The notes beneath the pieces were generated by a model. It saw only the letters and a list, made by a program, of their open reading frames with translations, made no database searches and had not been told where the DNA came from. The position numbers and the translations under genes are program-made. This document shows positions 43,734 to 55,453 of a DNA stretch of 64,000 nt, piece by piece; the first letter of the stretch is position 1; every line of letters starts with the position of its first letter. The stretch lies in assembly GCF_014851395.1 (NCBI RefSeq), contig NW_024041150.1, forward strand, positions 48,632,183-48,696,182, in the 5' to 3' direction. The DNA is from Micropterus salmoides (Eukaryota > Chordata > Actinopteri > Centrarchiformes > Centrarchidae).

Positions 43734-43818
43734 GATCTTTAAAAAATATATCAGACCCACAGGGAATCAACAACCTGCTATAAACAGACATGAACTGCAG
43801 AACCTGCAGAGAGATTAA
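40970..43818 (+). CDS. V-set immunoglobulin receptor, butyrophilin/B7-like (paralog D)
   Basis: Exons 40970-41039, 42501-42854 and 43574-43818 join in phase 1 to 669 nt, 222 aa. Exon 1 encodes the signal peptide (MVALTSAPFVALFACSW...). Exon 2 is the V-set domain with Cys in ATLQCRG, Trp in EVIKWNR and DTGTYQCRV; an extra Cys lies in FRDNCSYEN. Exon 3 gives four hinge repeats (GGDKE, GGDKE, GGNKE, EGDKE), a membrane segment with ten consecutive valines, and a tail KKYIRPTGNQ...RHELQNLQRD before TAA. Relative to gene 1, about 270 bases between membrane and tail coding are missing, which fuses the tail into the same exon. Intron 2 begins with the largest 39-bp array. It is the likely surface receptor of the right segmental duplicate; the ligand is unknown. 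Confidence 0.72.
42855..43382 (+). repeat. 39-bp intronic minisatellite, 13 full units plus one short unit (gene D)
   Basis: A 21-base short unit (42855-42875: GTGAGT joined to CTCTTTGTCTCTCAG) is followed by 13 units of exactly 39 bases from 42876 to 43382. Seven units start GTGAG and six start GTCAG. All end in CTCTTTGTCTCTCAG. The open frame from the V-set exon runs through the entire array and stops after GEAASW (43400-43402). Confidence 0.95.
43597..43656 (+). repeat. 15-bp coding repeat of the hinge, 4 units (gene D)
   Basis: Four variants of GGAGGAGACAAGGAG encode GGDKE, GGDKE, GGNKE and EGDKE in the stalk. Confidence 0.85.
43705..43731 (+). repeat. (GTT)9 microsatellite encoding the membrane segment
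   Basis: Nine GTT triplets followed by GTG are read as ten valines in the predicted membrane helix of V-set gene D. Slippage would change helix length by single residues without a frameshift. Confidence 0.9.
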
Positions 43819-44637
43819 GAGACCAGAGGCAGCAGATGAGAATTAGTGAGGATCCAGACTGAAGTCACTCTGTTTACTGTGGGGAGCAGTGATTGGTCGT
43901 TACTCTCTGGCTGCTGATTGGTGGACTGAACGTGCTGCTGGACAGAAGAAACACATTCCTCCTGTAAAATAAACCTGAGCTGTTGACACACGTCTGATTT
44001 CACCTGGAGGCAGGTTAATGCCAGATGGGCTGACTGACCAGCAGCTCTGTGGGACAAACAATATGACCTGATGCTGGAACAGCCAGCTGATTGTTAATTA
44101 CACGAAGTGGTACAGACCGTCGGCACCTCCCCCCACCCCTTCAAGTGGATCCATCCATCCAGGTAGAGTCAGAGGTCAAATACAAATTAAACGGGTAAAG
44201 GACCAAAAGAGAGAAAAAGCTCCAAATGTTTTAAATCAACAGTTACTGATGTCAGTGCCGCTCAACATCCTGCTAGCTGCAGTTATAACACTAACAGTCT
44301 GTTCTGGATGACGGAGCTGGACTTTGTTCCCAGTCCGACCCTGAAGAGCTCAGTCCCTGTTGTTCACTCACCGACCTGCATCAGCCTCGGTGAACACATC
44401 TAAATTTGACGTCTGTCGCCACTGTGGTGTTTTGAAGAGTGGGTGTGGTGGTGCTTGCGTGGATATTTAGACTAAGTTTCTAACAGGGCCGTGTCGACTT
44501 TGTAGCCGCGTGTGAGCAAGGTAACCCCTGGCAGTGGCAAATAGCTTTGGTTTAATGTTTGATTTGATTACATTAATGTTTCAGTTGAGATTTACAAGAA
44601 ATATTTTATTGCTACTGTGTAAAGGGAATTGACTCAT

Positions 44638-44763
44638 CCACCATTGTGTCTCTGAGCAAGACACTTAACCCCTCGTTGCTCCAGAGGCGTGCGACCTCAG
44701 ACATGTAGAGCAATTGTAAGTCGCTTTGGTTAAAAGCGTCAGCTAAATGAATAAATGTAAATG
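44638..44763 (+). repeat. tRNA-derived SINE, 5'-truncated
   Basis: This is the duplicate of the copy at 19848-19982, with the same truncation point and tail. Confidence 0.7.
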
Positions 44764-45032
44764 TTCCACCTACGTGTCTTTACTAACGTGTCAAACTAAA
44801 AGCCTTCACAGAGTCGTGTAATTGTGACTTCACGACATTTCATAAAAATCTGAAACAGCGGCTGCGATCATTTTACAAAGTACACAGAGGAAACCCTGCT
44901 GAAGGGAACCTTGTTCTGAGTCCTGGCATGAGAACGTGTTGTTTCCTTCTTAAAGCAGAAAGTCAGAGTTTGAAGCTCCTGATCAGCTCTGAGTTCAACA
45001 GCAGCTGAAACATTTGGGATTTAATCTTCATC

Positions 45033-45251
45033 ATGGAGAAATACTGCAGACTGTATCATGAGGGAGGAGACGAGTTTATCCTGCTGCTGCTCACAGACAC
45101 AAAGTTAAACCTGCTTTTAATTTACATTTATTTTGTGGAGTCAGGGAGAGAAAACAGTGTGCTGTTAGCTTTCAAACTGAAGTACAGCAAGATAGTTTCC
45201 TGCTTCAGGTCTTCACCTGAGCCAACTGAACAAAGAAACAGGTTTTATTAG
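45033..45251 (+). CDS. Small open frame, 72 codons, shared with 20252-20398 (doubtful)
   Basis: It has the same ends as the 48-codon version but retains 24 codons (GRENSVLLAFKLKYSKIV...). No domain is recognised. Part of the same DNA is found as a remnant at 55.9 and 56.2 kb. Evidence for coding is weak. Confidence 0.2.
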   Translation: MEKYCRLYHEGGDEFILLLLTDTKLNLLLIYIYFVESGRENSVLLAFKLKYSKIVSCFRSSPEPTEQRNRFY

Positions 45252-48200
45252 AGATCACTCTGCAATGATTCTCAGGAAACAAAACAGAAAGTTGGGATTC
45301 AGAGGCTTTCTGCAGTTTGAAGCTAATTTAAGCTAAAAATAAAAAATTATAAAGCAGGACGTGTTTATTTACCACAACAGCGGAGCAGCCACCTCGTGTC
45401 CTCCATCTTTACTGAGCAGCAGATCACAGAGCAGCTTGAATTCCAGCACTCTGCACTTCTCGCACTACATTTACAGAAAACTTTGACTTTTATAGCCATT
45501 ATGTTGCTTTATGTTTGCATAGGTGCTTCTATTTTTTAGCTACTTTTAATAGTTCTGTTTATTTTTTAACTTATTTGTTCAGCTTTGTTGTTTTTAGCTG
45601 CAGTCTAATATGTCTTCATACCCACTGCCTCTTCATTTCTACTCTCCTTCAAATTAAAAGCCTCCAGTTTTCTCCTTTCGTCTCCTCTCGCTGTGACCTT
45701 TAGGACTAAACATTTTGATTTGAAGAGGCAGCTGCAAAAATCTGCTTAAGGATCTTTGCCTGCTTTTGTTTTAGAACATTTATCACCGTGTGTATGAGTC
45801 TTTTCCCAGATGAACCTGACTGTGACGAAGCTCCTGTGCTGCCCCCTGCTGGCTGTCTGACTGCATGTTTAAATGAAGCTTACAAAGTGCATCTCATCCC
45901 CTGATTGGCTAAATGTTAAAATCATCAGTCAGTGATTGGCTCAGCTGCTGTACTGACTGCTGACAGACAGAACAAACAGAAAGCTGCTGCATCATTTCTC
46001 CATCAGCCACAATGATTTGTATTTAATGAGGACCAGTTAGTGAGCAGTAAACCAGCAGCTGGACATCAGTGGTTGGACTGGTTTGAAGGTGTGAAGGTGT
46101 GAAGCTCGACCTCAGTGAAGAGCAGACGACCTCTGGCTCTGCTGGAAACTCTGAACACACAAACAAACAATGTTCTGCTTGGAAATGAAATGAATGATGT
46201 TTTTTGCTTAATTTAGCTCGTGTGTGTTTTTTTCAAACACACTCTGACAAACACGCCAAGACAAGCCCCACACACTCTTTAGCTACACTGATACAAGATG
46301 AAATAAACCATCTTCCTGAGTCTTTAACTAGAATCAGGCTCTTTATTTATTGGACCACCGGGATTTAGATTCCTCCTCAACAGTAGTTCTGCAGGTATTT
46401 GGTCATAAACCAAAGTATTGCACAAATTAAAATGTTGACCTGATGATGACGCTAGAGGAAAAGTCAGAGGATCAGCCAGCGTGATATTACAGTTTGTCCT
46501 GAGGGAAACATGAATGTCCATGTCTTTATCACAAACGTAGCTAGCTAACTAGCGCTTCCACAAATAACTACGCTTTGTCACTCTTTCTCAAATCGTTGGT
46601 AAATGACGCCCTGTGATGAGAACGGGCTCAAATGTCTCCCACTACTCAGGCACATAAAATGACACAGACCTCACACTGCATAAAAAAGTTAATAATAAAG
46701 TTTGTGTTTCTTGCCTTTGAGTCCAAAGTCATCTGAATCTGGTCTTCTCCTCTGGAAAGGTCCAATATTACATTTTTCGCGATCTGCTTGGATCCCCATC
46801 CCCATCAATTATCAAACTTGGCAGTGAGGCTACACTAGAGTTTCATGTCTTATCTGTCTTCGCTCTGCAGTGATGTATCAGATCAGTCCGACCAGCTGCA
46901 GCGTCTAATCACTATAATGGCTACCTAGTAAGGGGCGTGTCGGTCATTTCTTAATTGTAGACACTGACAATGAACTCCAGGATGTAGCTGTTCACAAATA
47001 CTGTACAGCAGGGGTTTTCAAAGTGTGAGGCGGGGCTCCCCAGGGGCCTCCAAACAGTTTCAGGGGAGGCTCAGTGAATGGAAGTGAAACAATATTACAT
47101 TAGTTATTATGTTAGTTATCAAAAGGAGATCACATAGAATAGAATAGAGATACAATAGAACTGTTTTTCCCACGTGACAAGTCAGAAACTAATAAATGTC
47201 TTAGGACTGACCTTTTTAATGTATTTGGTCTGAAGTTATGTCAAAACAGTGTAAATCAAGTGTTGAGTGTCTGTGAGATCAAATACCAAAATCATGATCC
47301 CACAGGCATCCAGGAATTGAGCGAAACTAAACAAGTAAACTGGGGGCACATTTTCCCAAACTTTGTCTGAGGGGAGGCCTTCACGCTCAAACCCCTGCGG
47401 TACAGTGTGTAGCCTAAGCAACAATCTTTGTCTAATAGCTGACTTAGACCATTGAACGGGTCACCATTGCAATCATGGCAACAATCTCCCCCAGCGTGCA
47501 CAGCTTCTCTCTGGGCAGATGTTTCACCCAGCTGCTATTCATTGTTAATGTTAATGAGCCCATTCACAAGGCCACAAACAACAAAAGTGAAATGACATTA
47601 AGGGAATTAGGTTAGAACAGAGACTTACGAGGCGCCATACAAACAGTGAAGGACAAAGAGTTTGATGGCGCATTTGATCATCTCAAATAACTAATACAAC
47701 TTCTGAATACAAAAGAAAACTGCTCCTGCTCCTGTTGTTTACTCCAGCAGTGTGTCACGCCTCTTTTAGACATCATGGCTGCTGAAAAGACTTTCGTAAA
47801 GGATACAGCAGTAAATCCTCCCCCTGCAGGCTTCCTCGATCGTCGAGGTGAATTTTAAGAATAGAGATGTCCTTCAAGATGTCGCAGTGGGATCGATTTC
47901 CAGGGTGTCAATTTCTATTTAGTGAGTCTTCTGAAACAAAGAATTTAAGGGTTTTATTCTTTGCAAAGGCTCAGACAGACATTCAGAGTGCAACCAGTGT
48001 GCAGAGATTGAGACAAAGAGACAGTGAAGAAACAGGTGACTTTATACTCTGATGTTATCCTGCAGCTGTCTCAGGGAGGGAGGGAGTAGAAACCAACTGT
48101 GATGAAGGTCTACCAAACAGATAAGAAACCCTCTAATGAGCTGCTTTCCTATGTGAACTGTGAAACCTAACTACAACATAATAAAGCATTAAGCACCACA

Positions 48201-48359
48201 CAGTGAAACACAGGCCTGTAATAGTACAGCATATAAAGATAAAACAGTAAAACTCACAGGGGTCACAGGCAGGAGGACGGAGGATCAAGGAGGCACAAAA
48301 CAGTGAAAGCAGTTTCACATTACATCTGCATTCACACACACACATACACATTCACACGC

Positions 48360-48500
48360 TGGTGGAACAGCCACCAGAGGCAATTCGGGGTTCAGTATCT
48401 TGCCCAAGGACACTCTGACGTGCAGCCTGGAGGAGCTGAGGATTGAACCGCCGACCTTCTGATTTAACAGGCAACCAGCTCTACCTCCTGGGCCACAGTC
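48360..48500 (+). repeat. Common fish interspersed repeat
   Basis: CAGTATCTTGCCCAAGGACA and TTGAACCGCCGACCTTCTGA are hallmarks of a repeat I recall as widespread in teleost genomes. The copy interrupts the duplicated DNA just before 48545. Confidence 0.5.
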
Positions 48501-48925
48501 GAGACATAAGACAGTGAGAGGTCCTGAGTGACGCTGATGTTTCCTTCTGAAGAAATGAACAAAGAAAGAATTAACAACAAACAGTTGTCTTTGTGATATT
48601 TATTAATGTAAGAAAAACACAGTAAACACTCCAACTGGGGCAGAGACCTCAGACACCCAACAGGATTAGAGAGTCCAGCCAAGAGAAAAGACAAATGAAA
48701 CATTTAACAGGGAAAGACATTGTGGAGTCTATGAGAAAAGCCTTGATTCCTGGGAGAAGAGACCACATAGGACAAACCAGTCTCAGAGGTGTTCATTAAA
48801 TTAAAACACTGGTACAATTAGTGTCTTTCTAATTAGGAGCAAAGCACAAACACAATGACACATACAGGAGTATTAAAGTAAATATAGGTCAAATCTTTTT
48901 TTCATTACAGGACACAGTTAGACGT

Positions 48926-49370
48926 TAAGGAGTCCACATGCCAAGTTAGTCTATTTGCTTTTCAACTGTAATTGGTTTTGTTTACAACATTTTAAATGTG
49001 AAAGGCATGATGGACGTCCCGAGGAGACATTCTCATTGTTCTGCAGCCATAGCTTGTGGATGTATGTTGTGTGCCAAGTGTAATGTTTACAAATGATATT
49101 ATTTCTACCTTGTAGCTCTACCTTGGGCGGTTACTCTTTAGCGAGATCGTCCACGCCGCCCTCCATAGACTTATCTTGGGCACCACCAAAGTCAAGGACC
49201 TCCAGTAAGTTTTTTTATTTTGTACCCTAAAGGTTTTTTTTAATGGTAGTATATATAAAAGGTATGTGGAGTATGTATAACTCTTATTCTGACTTTTCAG
49301 TTTCTATATTCTATCGTGTATTTTTCTATTCTATTTATTTAATGTGTATTTTCTTATCTGTTGTGTTGTG
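48926..49370. other. No gene recognised
   Basis: Unclassified DNA between the right duplicon and the upstream block of V-set gene E. Confidence 0.35.
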
Positions 49371-49724
49371 TTTATCTGGAGCTGCTGTTAATTTCCCCAG
49401 TGTGGGATCATTAAATTGTATATTTGTTTTCTTATTTTTATCTCCTTATGTCAGTAATGCTTTTCTGTTGGACATTAGCAACACATTATACCAGAGTTCA
49501 TGTTATTGTATCTGTGTCTCTCTCTATATAAACAAATGTCTGACTCAACCTGACGTTCCGCTATTAGGAGATTAGGTACGTTTGACTTCATGCTGCGTTT
49601 CGCAGCACTGACAGAACATGATGCATGGTGGACTTAACATAAGGCATATATGCATTATGGGTGGGTCCACTGTGAATAAAAACTACAGAGCAGAAAGAAG
49701 AACTCAGTCTGGTCTCAGTCTGTC

Positions 49725-52700
49725 ATGGCTTCTTTAACATCAGTACCATTCGTGGGTTTGTTCGCCTGTTCATGGATCTTTATTCTGTGTCAAGGTAAGA
49801 AGTGTGTGTGTGTTTAAGTGTAAAGAAGAAGAAAGTTGCTGTTTTTCCACAAATACATCAACATTAAACGCAGATAACATAAATGAAAAGATGTGTTAAT
49901 AGACCTCTATTGCATTTGATTATGTTGATTTATAGATTTACCTTCTATTGAATGATCATTATTGCAAAATACACATATCCGTAGAGCATGCTAAAATATC
50001 AAAGTTTATTATGACTAGACTGATCTCTGTTCCTCTCCAGCACTGTAGTTTACTGTGTGGACGGATGGACAGCAGAGACCAACATGTGTCCTCTCCCCTC
50101 TCGTGGTGTCTGTCCATGCAGATCCAGCAGCTTCATTTGTCTCTCTGAGAAGTAAAGCAGTTTCATACTGTAGGGACTCTTTCCTCAGTAGAAGTAGTTC
50201 AGACACAGTTTACATACATTACATTTATTCATTTAGCTGACGCTTTTATCCAAAACAACTTATATATGTCAGAGGTTGCACGCCTCTGGAGCAACAAGGG
50301 GTTAAGTGTCTTGCTCAGGGACACATTGGTGGATGTCTCACAGTGGATTCAAACCCGGGTCTCTCACACCAAAGGCATGTGTCTTATCCACTGCGTCATC
50401 ACCACCCCTACCACCCCTACCACCCCTACCACCCCTGTTTGTGGGCAGAGTTTTGGATAAATAGGGTGAAGCGTCTCCCCATTAAGAGAGAAGCTGTGCG
50501 CATTTACGCAGAGCCACAGCAGCATAGTTCATATTTAAATCTCCAGACACGCAGGCAGGATTCCTCAGGATGTGATGTTAATTAATGCTCTGTGTTCTTC
50601 TACACATTCAGTAGCTCTCACACACTGTCCAGGTTCATCCTGAGAAACTGTTTGGAGTAAAGCAGCCGTCCTCCTGATCAATCCTGAGCTCCATCAGAGC
50701 GTTTAAATTTTCTGTTTCCTCTGTCATGTCATGTCAAGGTTATGATTACAGTTTTTATTGTTGTTGCATAAATGTCCCACGATGATTACTGTGACATAAC
50801 TGTGTGCATGTGACGTTTAAATTGACTGAGAGCAGCCTCTCTAATCATTAAAGTAAACCGTTAAAGAAAACACTCAACACACAAAAAAGAAACCACCTGG
50901 AAAGTTAAAAGGGCCGGTAGAGTTGGGCTAAGTCTGAGAAAATAATTAGTTGGGTGTGGGGCGGGTGGATCATTTCTGCATGCATGAGTATTCAGATATT
51001 GTCAGAGCTGGTGTCTCACACCAATGTAACTGCTATAATCGGGACAAAACACTGTTGACATCAACTTTTTTTTAAGGCTGCAATATCAACCAGAGCATTC
51101 AGCAGTAACCTGCTGTATTTCAGATAGTGATAATAGTGCTCGCTATGTAGTGTGCACATGTCAGTCCAACAGTATAGTCCTGTGATGACAGTTACAGGCT
51201 ACTTTTCAGATACATTTATCCTGATGAATGTTGTGAAGATTAGTATACCAAAACACACACACACACAGAAGAAGAAGCAAAATGTATTTATTTTTTAAAT
51301 AATTTTTTTCCAACAGGTCCCTTTGTATGGATTTCATTATAAATCATTAGTTTGTGTGACTGCAGTTGTTTTTTTGGCTGCTTCGTGGCTGCTGAAGCTG
51401 TCAATGTTGTGGTCAATGCTTGTGTTTGATGTCAGTATAGATCCATCCTTGATCTGTTTGCCCAACTGGTTTCATTTGATTGTGAAGTTACAGCCTTGTG
51501 TTGTGTTTTGATTTGAAACACAACTGAACCATGAGAACCCGAAGTGTCTTCCAACTGAAGAGTGAGGACTTAACTGAAGACCTGCCTTGATGAGAGGACA
51601 GACAGATTGCATTTTCATTTTCAATGTGTCCCTTGGAAAGCAGCTTGTAAATGTAAAAGCAATGCAATAGATTGGGGGCGCTGTTTCACTCATTGCATTT
51701 GAATAAAGTCCACTATAGAGCAGAGTCAGAGTCTTTGAAAGTGAAACATTAAATGCTGTTTCATGCCATTTTCATTTTAATATGGTCCTAGATTGCCCAC
51801 ACAAATATGTGAAAATGAAAATAAATTTGGATGGTTGCATTTTCATTTTTACCCAAATAACACATACAGGTGCTGGTCATATAATTAGAATATCATCAAA
51901 AAGTTGATTTATTTCAGTATTTCCATTCAAAAAGTGAAACTTGTATAATGTATACATTCATTACAGACTGATATATTTCAAGTGTTTTAATTTTGATGAT
52001 TATAACTGACAACTAATGAAAACCCCAAAATCAGTATCTCAGAAAATCTGAATATTGTGAAAAGGTTCAATATTGAAGACACCTGGTGCCACACTCTAAT
52101 CAGCTAATTAACTCAAAACACCTGCAAAGGCCTTTAAATGGTCTCTCAGTCTAGTTCTGTAGGCTACACAATCATGGGGAAGATGGGAGGAAGATGCGAT
52201 ACGCCAGACCCAACAATGCATCCATGCCACGCCGCATTGTTGCAGTAATTCAGGCAAAAGGAGCCCCAACTAAGAACTGAGTGCTGAACATGCTCATACT
52301 TTTCATGTTCATACTTTTCAGTTGGCCAACATTTCTAAAATCCTGTTTTTGTATTGGTCTTAAGTAATAATCTAATTTTTCAATGGAATTACTGAAATAA
52401 ATCAACTTTTTGATGATATTCTGATTACATGACCAGCACCTGTATATATGTGGAAAAAAATAATACTATTGTGAAATAAAAGTTTCAAGTTTGCATGATG
52501 ATTTGAATTTAGTCCTTTATACGCTTCCATTCACATGTGCTGTTTTATAGAGACCTGATCTCTGCTGCTTCCATCAAAAGATGTTTGAACAACAGGAAAC
52601 ATTACAAGTCCTGACTGGAGGCTTTTCTCTTTCTGTTCAGAGACACAGGAGGTGAAGGTGAAGCCTGGAGAGGACGCCACTCTTCAGTGTCGGGTTTACG

Positions 52701-53547
52701 AATATCAATTAGCTTTACATCTAGTTTGGAGAAGAATTGAGCCGGGGTCAAAAAAAAATCTCATCATCCGCCAAGTAAAACGCTTTCATGAAAAATACCA
52801 TGATGCCTCTTTTCATGGTCGAGTGGAGCTGAGAGATCCAAAGATGAAGGACGGAGACGCTTCTGTGATTCTGAAGAACGTCACTTTCGACGACACTGGA
52901 ACATATGAGTGTGATTTTCACCTGAGATTCTGCAAAGAGCAAGACCCTTATCCCATCCTCATCATCAGGCTGACATCAGTGACAGATCCAGGTGAGCGTG
53001 TAGAGCTCAGAGTGTCTCTTTGTTTCTCAGGTGAGTGTGTAGAGCTCAGAGTGTCTCTTTGTCTCTCAGGTCAGTGTGTAGAGCTCAGAGTGTCTCTTTG
53101 TCTCTCAGGTGAGCGTGTAGAGCTCAGAGTGTCTCTTTGTCTCTCAGGTGAAGCTGCTTCCTGGTAGTTGAGCTGAGAAACATCACAGATCAGATGTTTG
53201 TGTTTTAGAAAGATGTTGCTGATGAGACTTTAGAGGAAACAGCTGCTACGAGTCATGTGATCAAAGTGCAGTAGATAATGTCTGACATTCTGTTCACCTG
53301 CTGACAGCTGATACCTCACACCTGTTTCTGCTCTGCAGGTCACACAGCTGGACACAAGGAGGGAGGAGACAAGGAGGGAGGAGACAAGGAGGGAGGAGAC
53401 AAGGAGGGAGGAGACAAGGAGGGAGGAGACAAAGAGGGAAATGTTGGACTAAAAGTTAGTCTGCCAGTTGGTGTGATTCTTCTTGTTGGTGGTATTTGTG
53501 GTTTTATGATCTTTAGAAACTGTGGACGGTGTGTAGCGATGATTTAG
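49725..53547 (+). CDS. V-set immunoglobulin receptor, butyrophilin/B7-like (paralog E)
   Basis: Exons 49725-49794, 52641-52991 and 53339-53547 join in phase 1 to 630 nt, 209 aa, ending TAG at 53545-53547. Exon 1 encodes MASLTSVPFVGLFACSW.... Exon 2 keeps the family framework (KVKPGEDATLQCR, GRVELRDPKMKDGDASVILK, DTGTYEC) but the CDR-like parts are very different (YEYQLALHLVWRRIEPGSKK) and there is a further Cys in HLRFCKE. Exon 3 has five GGDKE repeats and a membrane segment VGVILLVGGICGFMIF without the valine run, then RNCGRCVAMI. Intron 1 holds a SINE and a Tc1-type MITE; intron 2 starts with four 39-bp units. Complete as read; function is inferred from the V-set family only. Confidence 0.7.
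50213..50430 (-). repeat. tRNA-derived SINE, near complete
   Basis: On the minus strand it begins with a tRNA-like head: GTGATGACGCAGTGGATAAG (A-box) and GGGTTTGAATCC (B-box), then CTGAGCAAGACACTTAACCC, and ends TAAAAGCGTCAGCTAAATGA. These are internal RNA polymerase III promoter elements. It lies in intron 1 of V-set gene E, opposite to transcription. Confidence 0.75.
50396..50437 (+). repeat. 9-bp repeat (CACCCCTAC) at the SINE head
   Basis: About four tandem units directly abut the 5' end of the SINE. They may have grown from its terminal bases. Confidence 0.8.
50440..51866. other. Intron 1 of V-set gene E, no further gene
   Basis: Unclassified intronic DNA that is absent from the other paralogs. 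Open frames here (for example 51323-51511) are short and without a known domain. Confidence 0.35.
51867..52442. mobile_element. Non-autonomous Tc1-type element (576 bp)
   Basis: Terminal inverted repeats of about 65 bases start CAGGTGCTGGTCAT at both ends, and TA flanks each side (51865-51866, 52443-52444). The middle retains only scraps of the transposase ORF: ATGGGGAAGATGGGAGG near 52175 and a GCAAAAGGAGCCCCAACTAA end near 52255. It is an internal-deletion derivative that needs a transposase in trans, in intron 1 of gene E. Confidence 0.85.
52992..53147 (+). repeat. 39-bp intronic minisatellite, 4 units (gene E)
   Basis: Four units of 39 bases start exactly at the splice donor of the V-set exon. 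Three start GTGAG and one GTCAG; the first unit has TTTCTCAG instead of TCTCTCAG. The read-through frame ends with GEAASW and TAG at 53165-53167. Confidence 0.95.
53362..53436 (+). repeat. 15-bp coding repeat of the hinge, 5 units (gene E)
   Basis: Five GGAGGAGACAA(G/A)GAG units encode GGDKE. This is the longest stalk of the three genes. Confidence 0.9.
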
Positions 53548-53589
53548 ACCAACCTGCTGCTCCTGTAGCTATAAGAAAGATGAATGGAG

Positions 53590-53757
53590 TGGGGTGGTGA
53601 TGGCGCAGTGGATAAGAGAACCGGGTTTGAATCCACTGTGAGACACCAATGTGTCTCTGAGCAAGACACTTAACCCCTAGTTGCTCCAGAGACGTGCGTC
53701 TCTGACATATATAGCATTTATAAGTCTCTTTAAATAAATGTAAATGTAATGTAAATG
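53590..53757 (+). repeat. tRNA-derived SINE
   Basis: GTGATGGCGCAGTGGATAAG (A-box) and CCGGGTTTGAATCC (B-box) are followed by GAGCAAGACACTTAACCC and a tail with AAATAAATGTAAATG. The usual segment between the two boxes is shortened. The insertion splits sequence that is continuous at 19.31 kb. Confidence 0.75.
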
Positions 53758-53759
53758 AA

Positions 53760-54545
53760 TGAAGCAGAGACGGAGAATTAGTGAGTAAATCTCCTCATGT
53801 ATATCACATGAAATAAATCCAGAAGTATCTAAAAGTTGGAGGGAGATGTAGCTGCATCATCAGCTGCAGTCAGGCCATCAACACGTTTTTTAAATCTAAC
53901 TGTGATTTCAAGTCTTTGTATGAAGGCTGTTGTAGAGACGTGCGATGAAGAAAGGATCCCGACTGAACTCACTCTGGTTATTGTATTCAGAGAGAAAAAA
54001 CAATAAAGGAAGAGTTCTCCAGACAAACAATGGTGAGCAGTGATTGGTCGTTACACTCTGGCAGCTGGTTGGTGGAAAGGATGGGCTGCTGCTCTTTAAT
54101 CATTGAACGCAGTCGGTCCAGAGAGTCTCATGGCAGTAAATCCACACCACCGCCTTCCCCTGTTCTCCTCTGTCTACGAGCCCTTTGAATCTGAACATGT
54201 CCCTTACTCAGGTCACTACCACGTGCATTCTTACCTCCTAGCATCTCCCATTTGTTGACAAACTTATTGTTCTCTGTAATTATTATTTTTTACTGCTATC
54301 TTGTACAATGTATTGACTGTCTAATCTGTAAAGATTTGAAAGGTACACTTTCCAATGTACTTTCCACAAATCCAATGTTTTAATAATATTAAAATTGTTA
54401 ATCAGATTGTCTTTTATTTCAGTGTTCATTGAATGTATAAAAATTTTTTCTGTATGTGCAGAACAAACTAATTTCTACTCCAAAGCTCTTAAGGGCCTCC
54501 ACCAGCACTGTGGGACAGGCAATATGACTTGATGTTGGATCAGCC
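53760..54545. other. Decayed third copy of the V-set downstream region
   Basis: CATGAAATAAATCCAGAAGT at 53.8 kb and the GTGGGACAGGCAATATGACT segment at 54.5 kb correspond to 19.38 and 19.79 kb. No gene is seen. Confidence 0.45.
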
Positions 54546-54547
54546 CA

Positions 54548-55215
54548 TTCAAACATTTTTTACTGTCAGGTTAGAAAGTGCATACAGAGCATCCACATAC
54601 AATAGACTTTTCAGGCGGGACTTAAAAGAAGACACTGACTTCAACATCCTGATGTCCTCAGGCAGATCATTCCAGAGCCTCAGGGCCCTGATAGCAAAGG
54701 GTTTATCTCCTTGTGTTTTCAACCTGCTCTCTGGGATCTGAGGCTGCGCATTGGATTGTAACGGGTTAAAAGATCAAAAATATATCCTGCAGCCCGGCCA
54801 TGGAGAGCATTAATAATCAATGAGACCTTAAATCAATCCTAAAACAAACAGGGAGCCAATGTAAAGAAATTAAAATAGGTTTGACGTGGTCGTACTTTAT
54901 AGTTTTGACTAATAACCTCGCAGTGGTCAGAGTTTTTTTATTTATACATAAGAACAAGCTGCTGCAATAATCTAGGTGAGAGGCGATACAAACATGAACA
55001 ACGGTTTCTGCATCTCTAGCATTTAAGATTTTCAATTCTGGTAGAAACATGACTGGACAAACTTTTCCTTGTGGTATTCTCAAAAAGGACACCAAGATTT
55101 CTAGCTACAGGCTTAATGTGAGTAGACAAGTGATCAATAGAGGGCATAATATGTTCAGTGGGGCACACCGTCATTAACAGGAGAAAAGACAGACTTAAAA
55201 TCATTAGACACACAG
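54548..55215 (-). mobile_element. L2-type LINE fragment, broken
   Basis: The minus strand encodes, in changing frames, HIKPVARNLGVLFE, IASHLDYCSSLFLCINKK, ARLLVKTIKYDHVKPILISL and HWLPVCFRIDL, then L2-like end sequence to about 54548. It inserted into the third copy of the V-set downstream region. Confidence 0.65.
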
Positions 55216-55453
55216 AACTTTAACAAATAACCAAACGTCGATCTTTTCCTAAACCCAACAAAGTAGTTTTAGTGCCTAAATCTGAACAAATTGGGCCGTT
55301 TGACAACATTAAGAACGTGCCATTTGAATTGTGAAGCTTTTAATTTGAAAATCTAACTGATTGTTGCCTATTTATAGTTGCTAACTTGACTGTGGAGCCC
55401 TAAATGTAAAAAAAAAAAAATAGCCTAAAGGGGCGTGGGAATTTCCCCCGTTC

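Larger units (their letters stand above)
41440..48925 (+). repeat. Segmental duplication, right copy
   Basis: Counterpart of 17550-26050. Differences include the 13-unit minisatellite, an extra 0.5 kb at 44.13-44.64 kb, a 72-bp segment at 45141-45212, about 170 bases at 45.87-46.04 kb (also present in the 58.0-kb remnant, so lost from the left copy), and absence of the Tc1 element. Large identical stretches show the duplication or a later gene conversion is recent. Confidence 0.8.

Noticed and set aside
53595..53645. A- and B-box sequences suggesting a tRNA gene
   Set aside because: No cloverleaf or anticodon arm can be formed; the sequence continues into the SINE body, so it is a SINE head.
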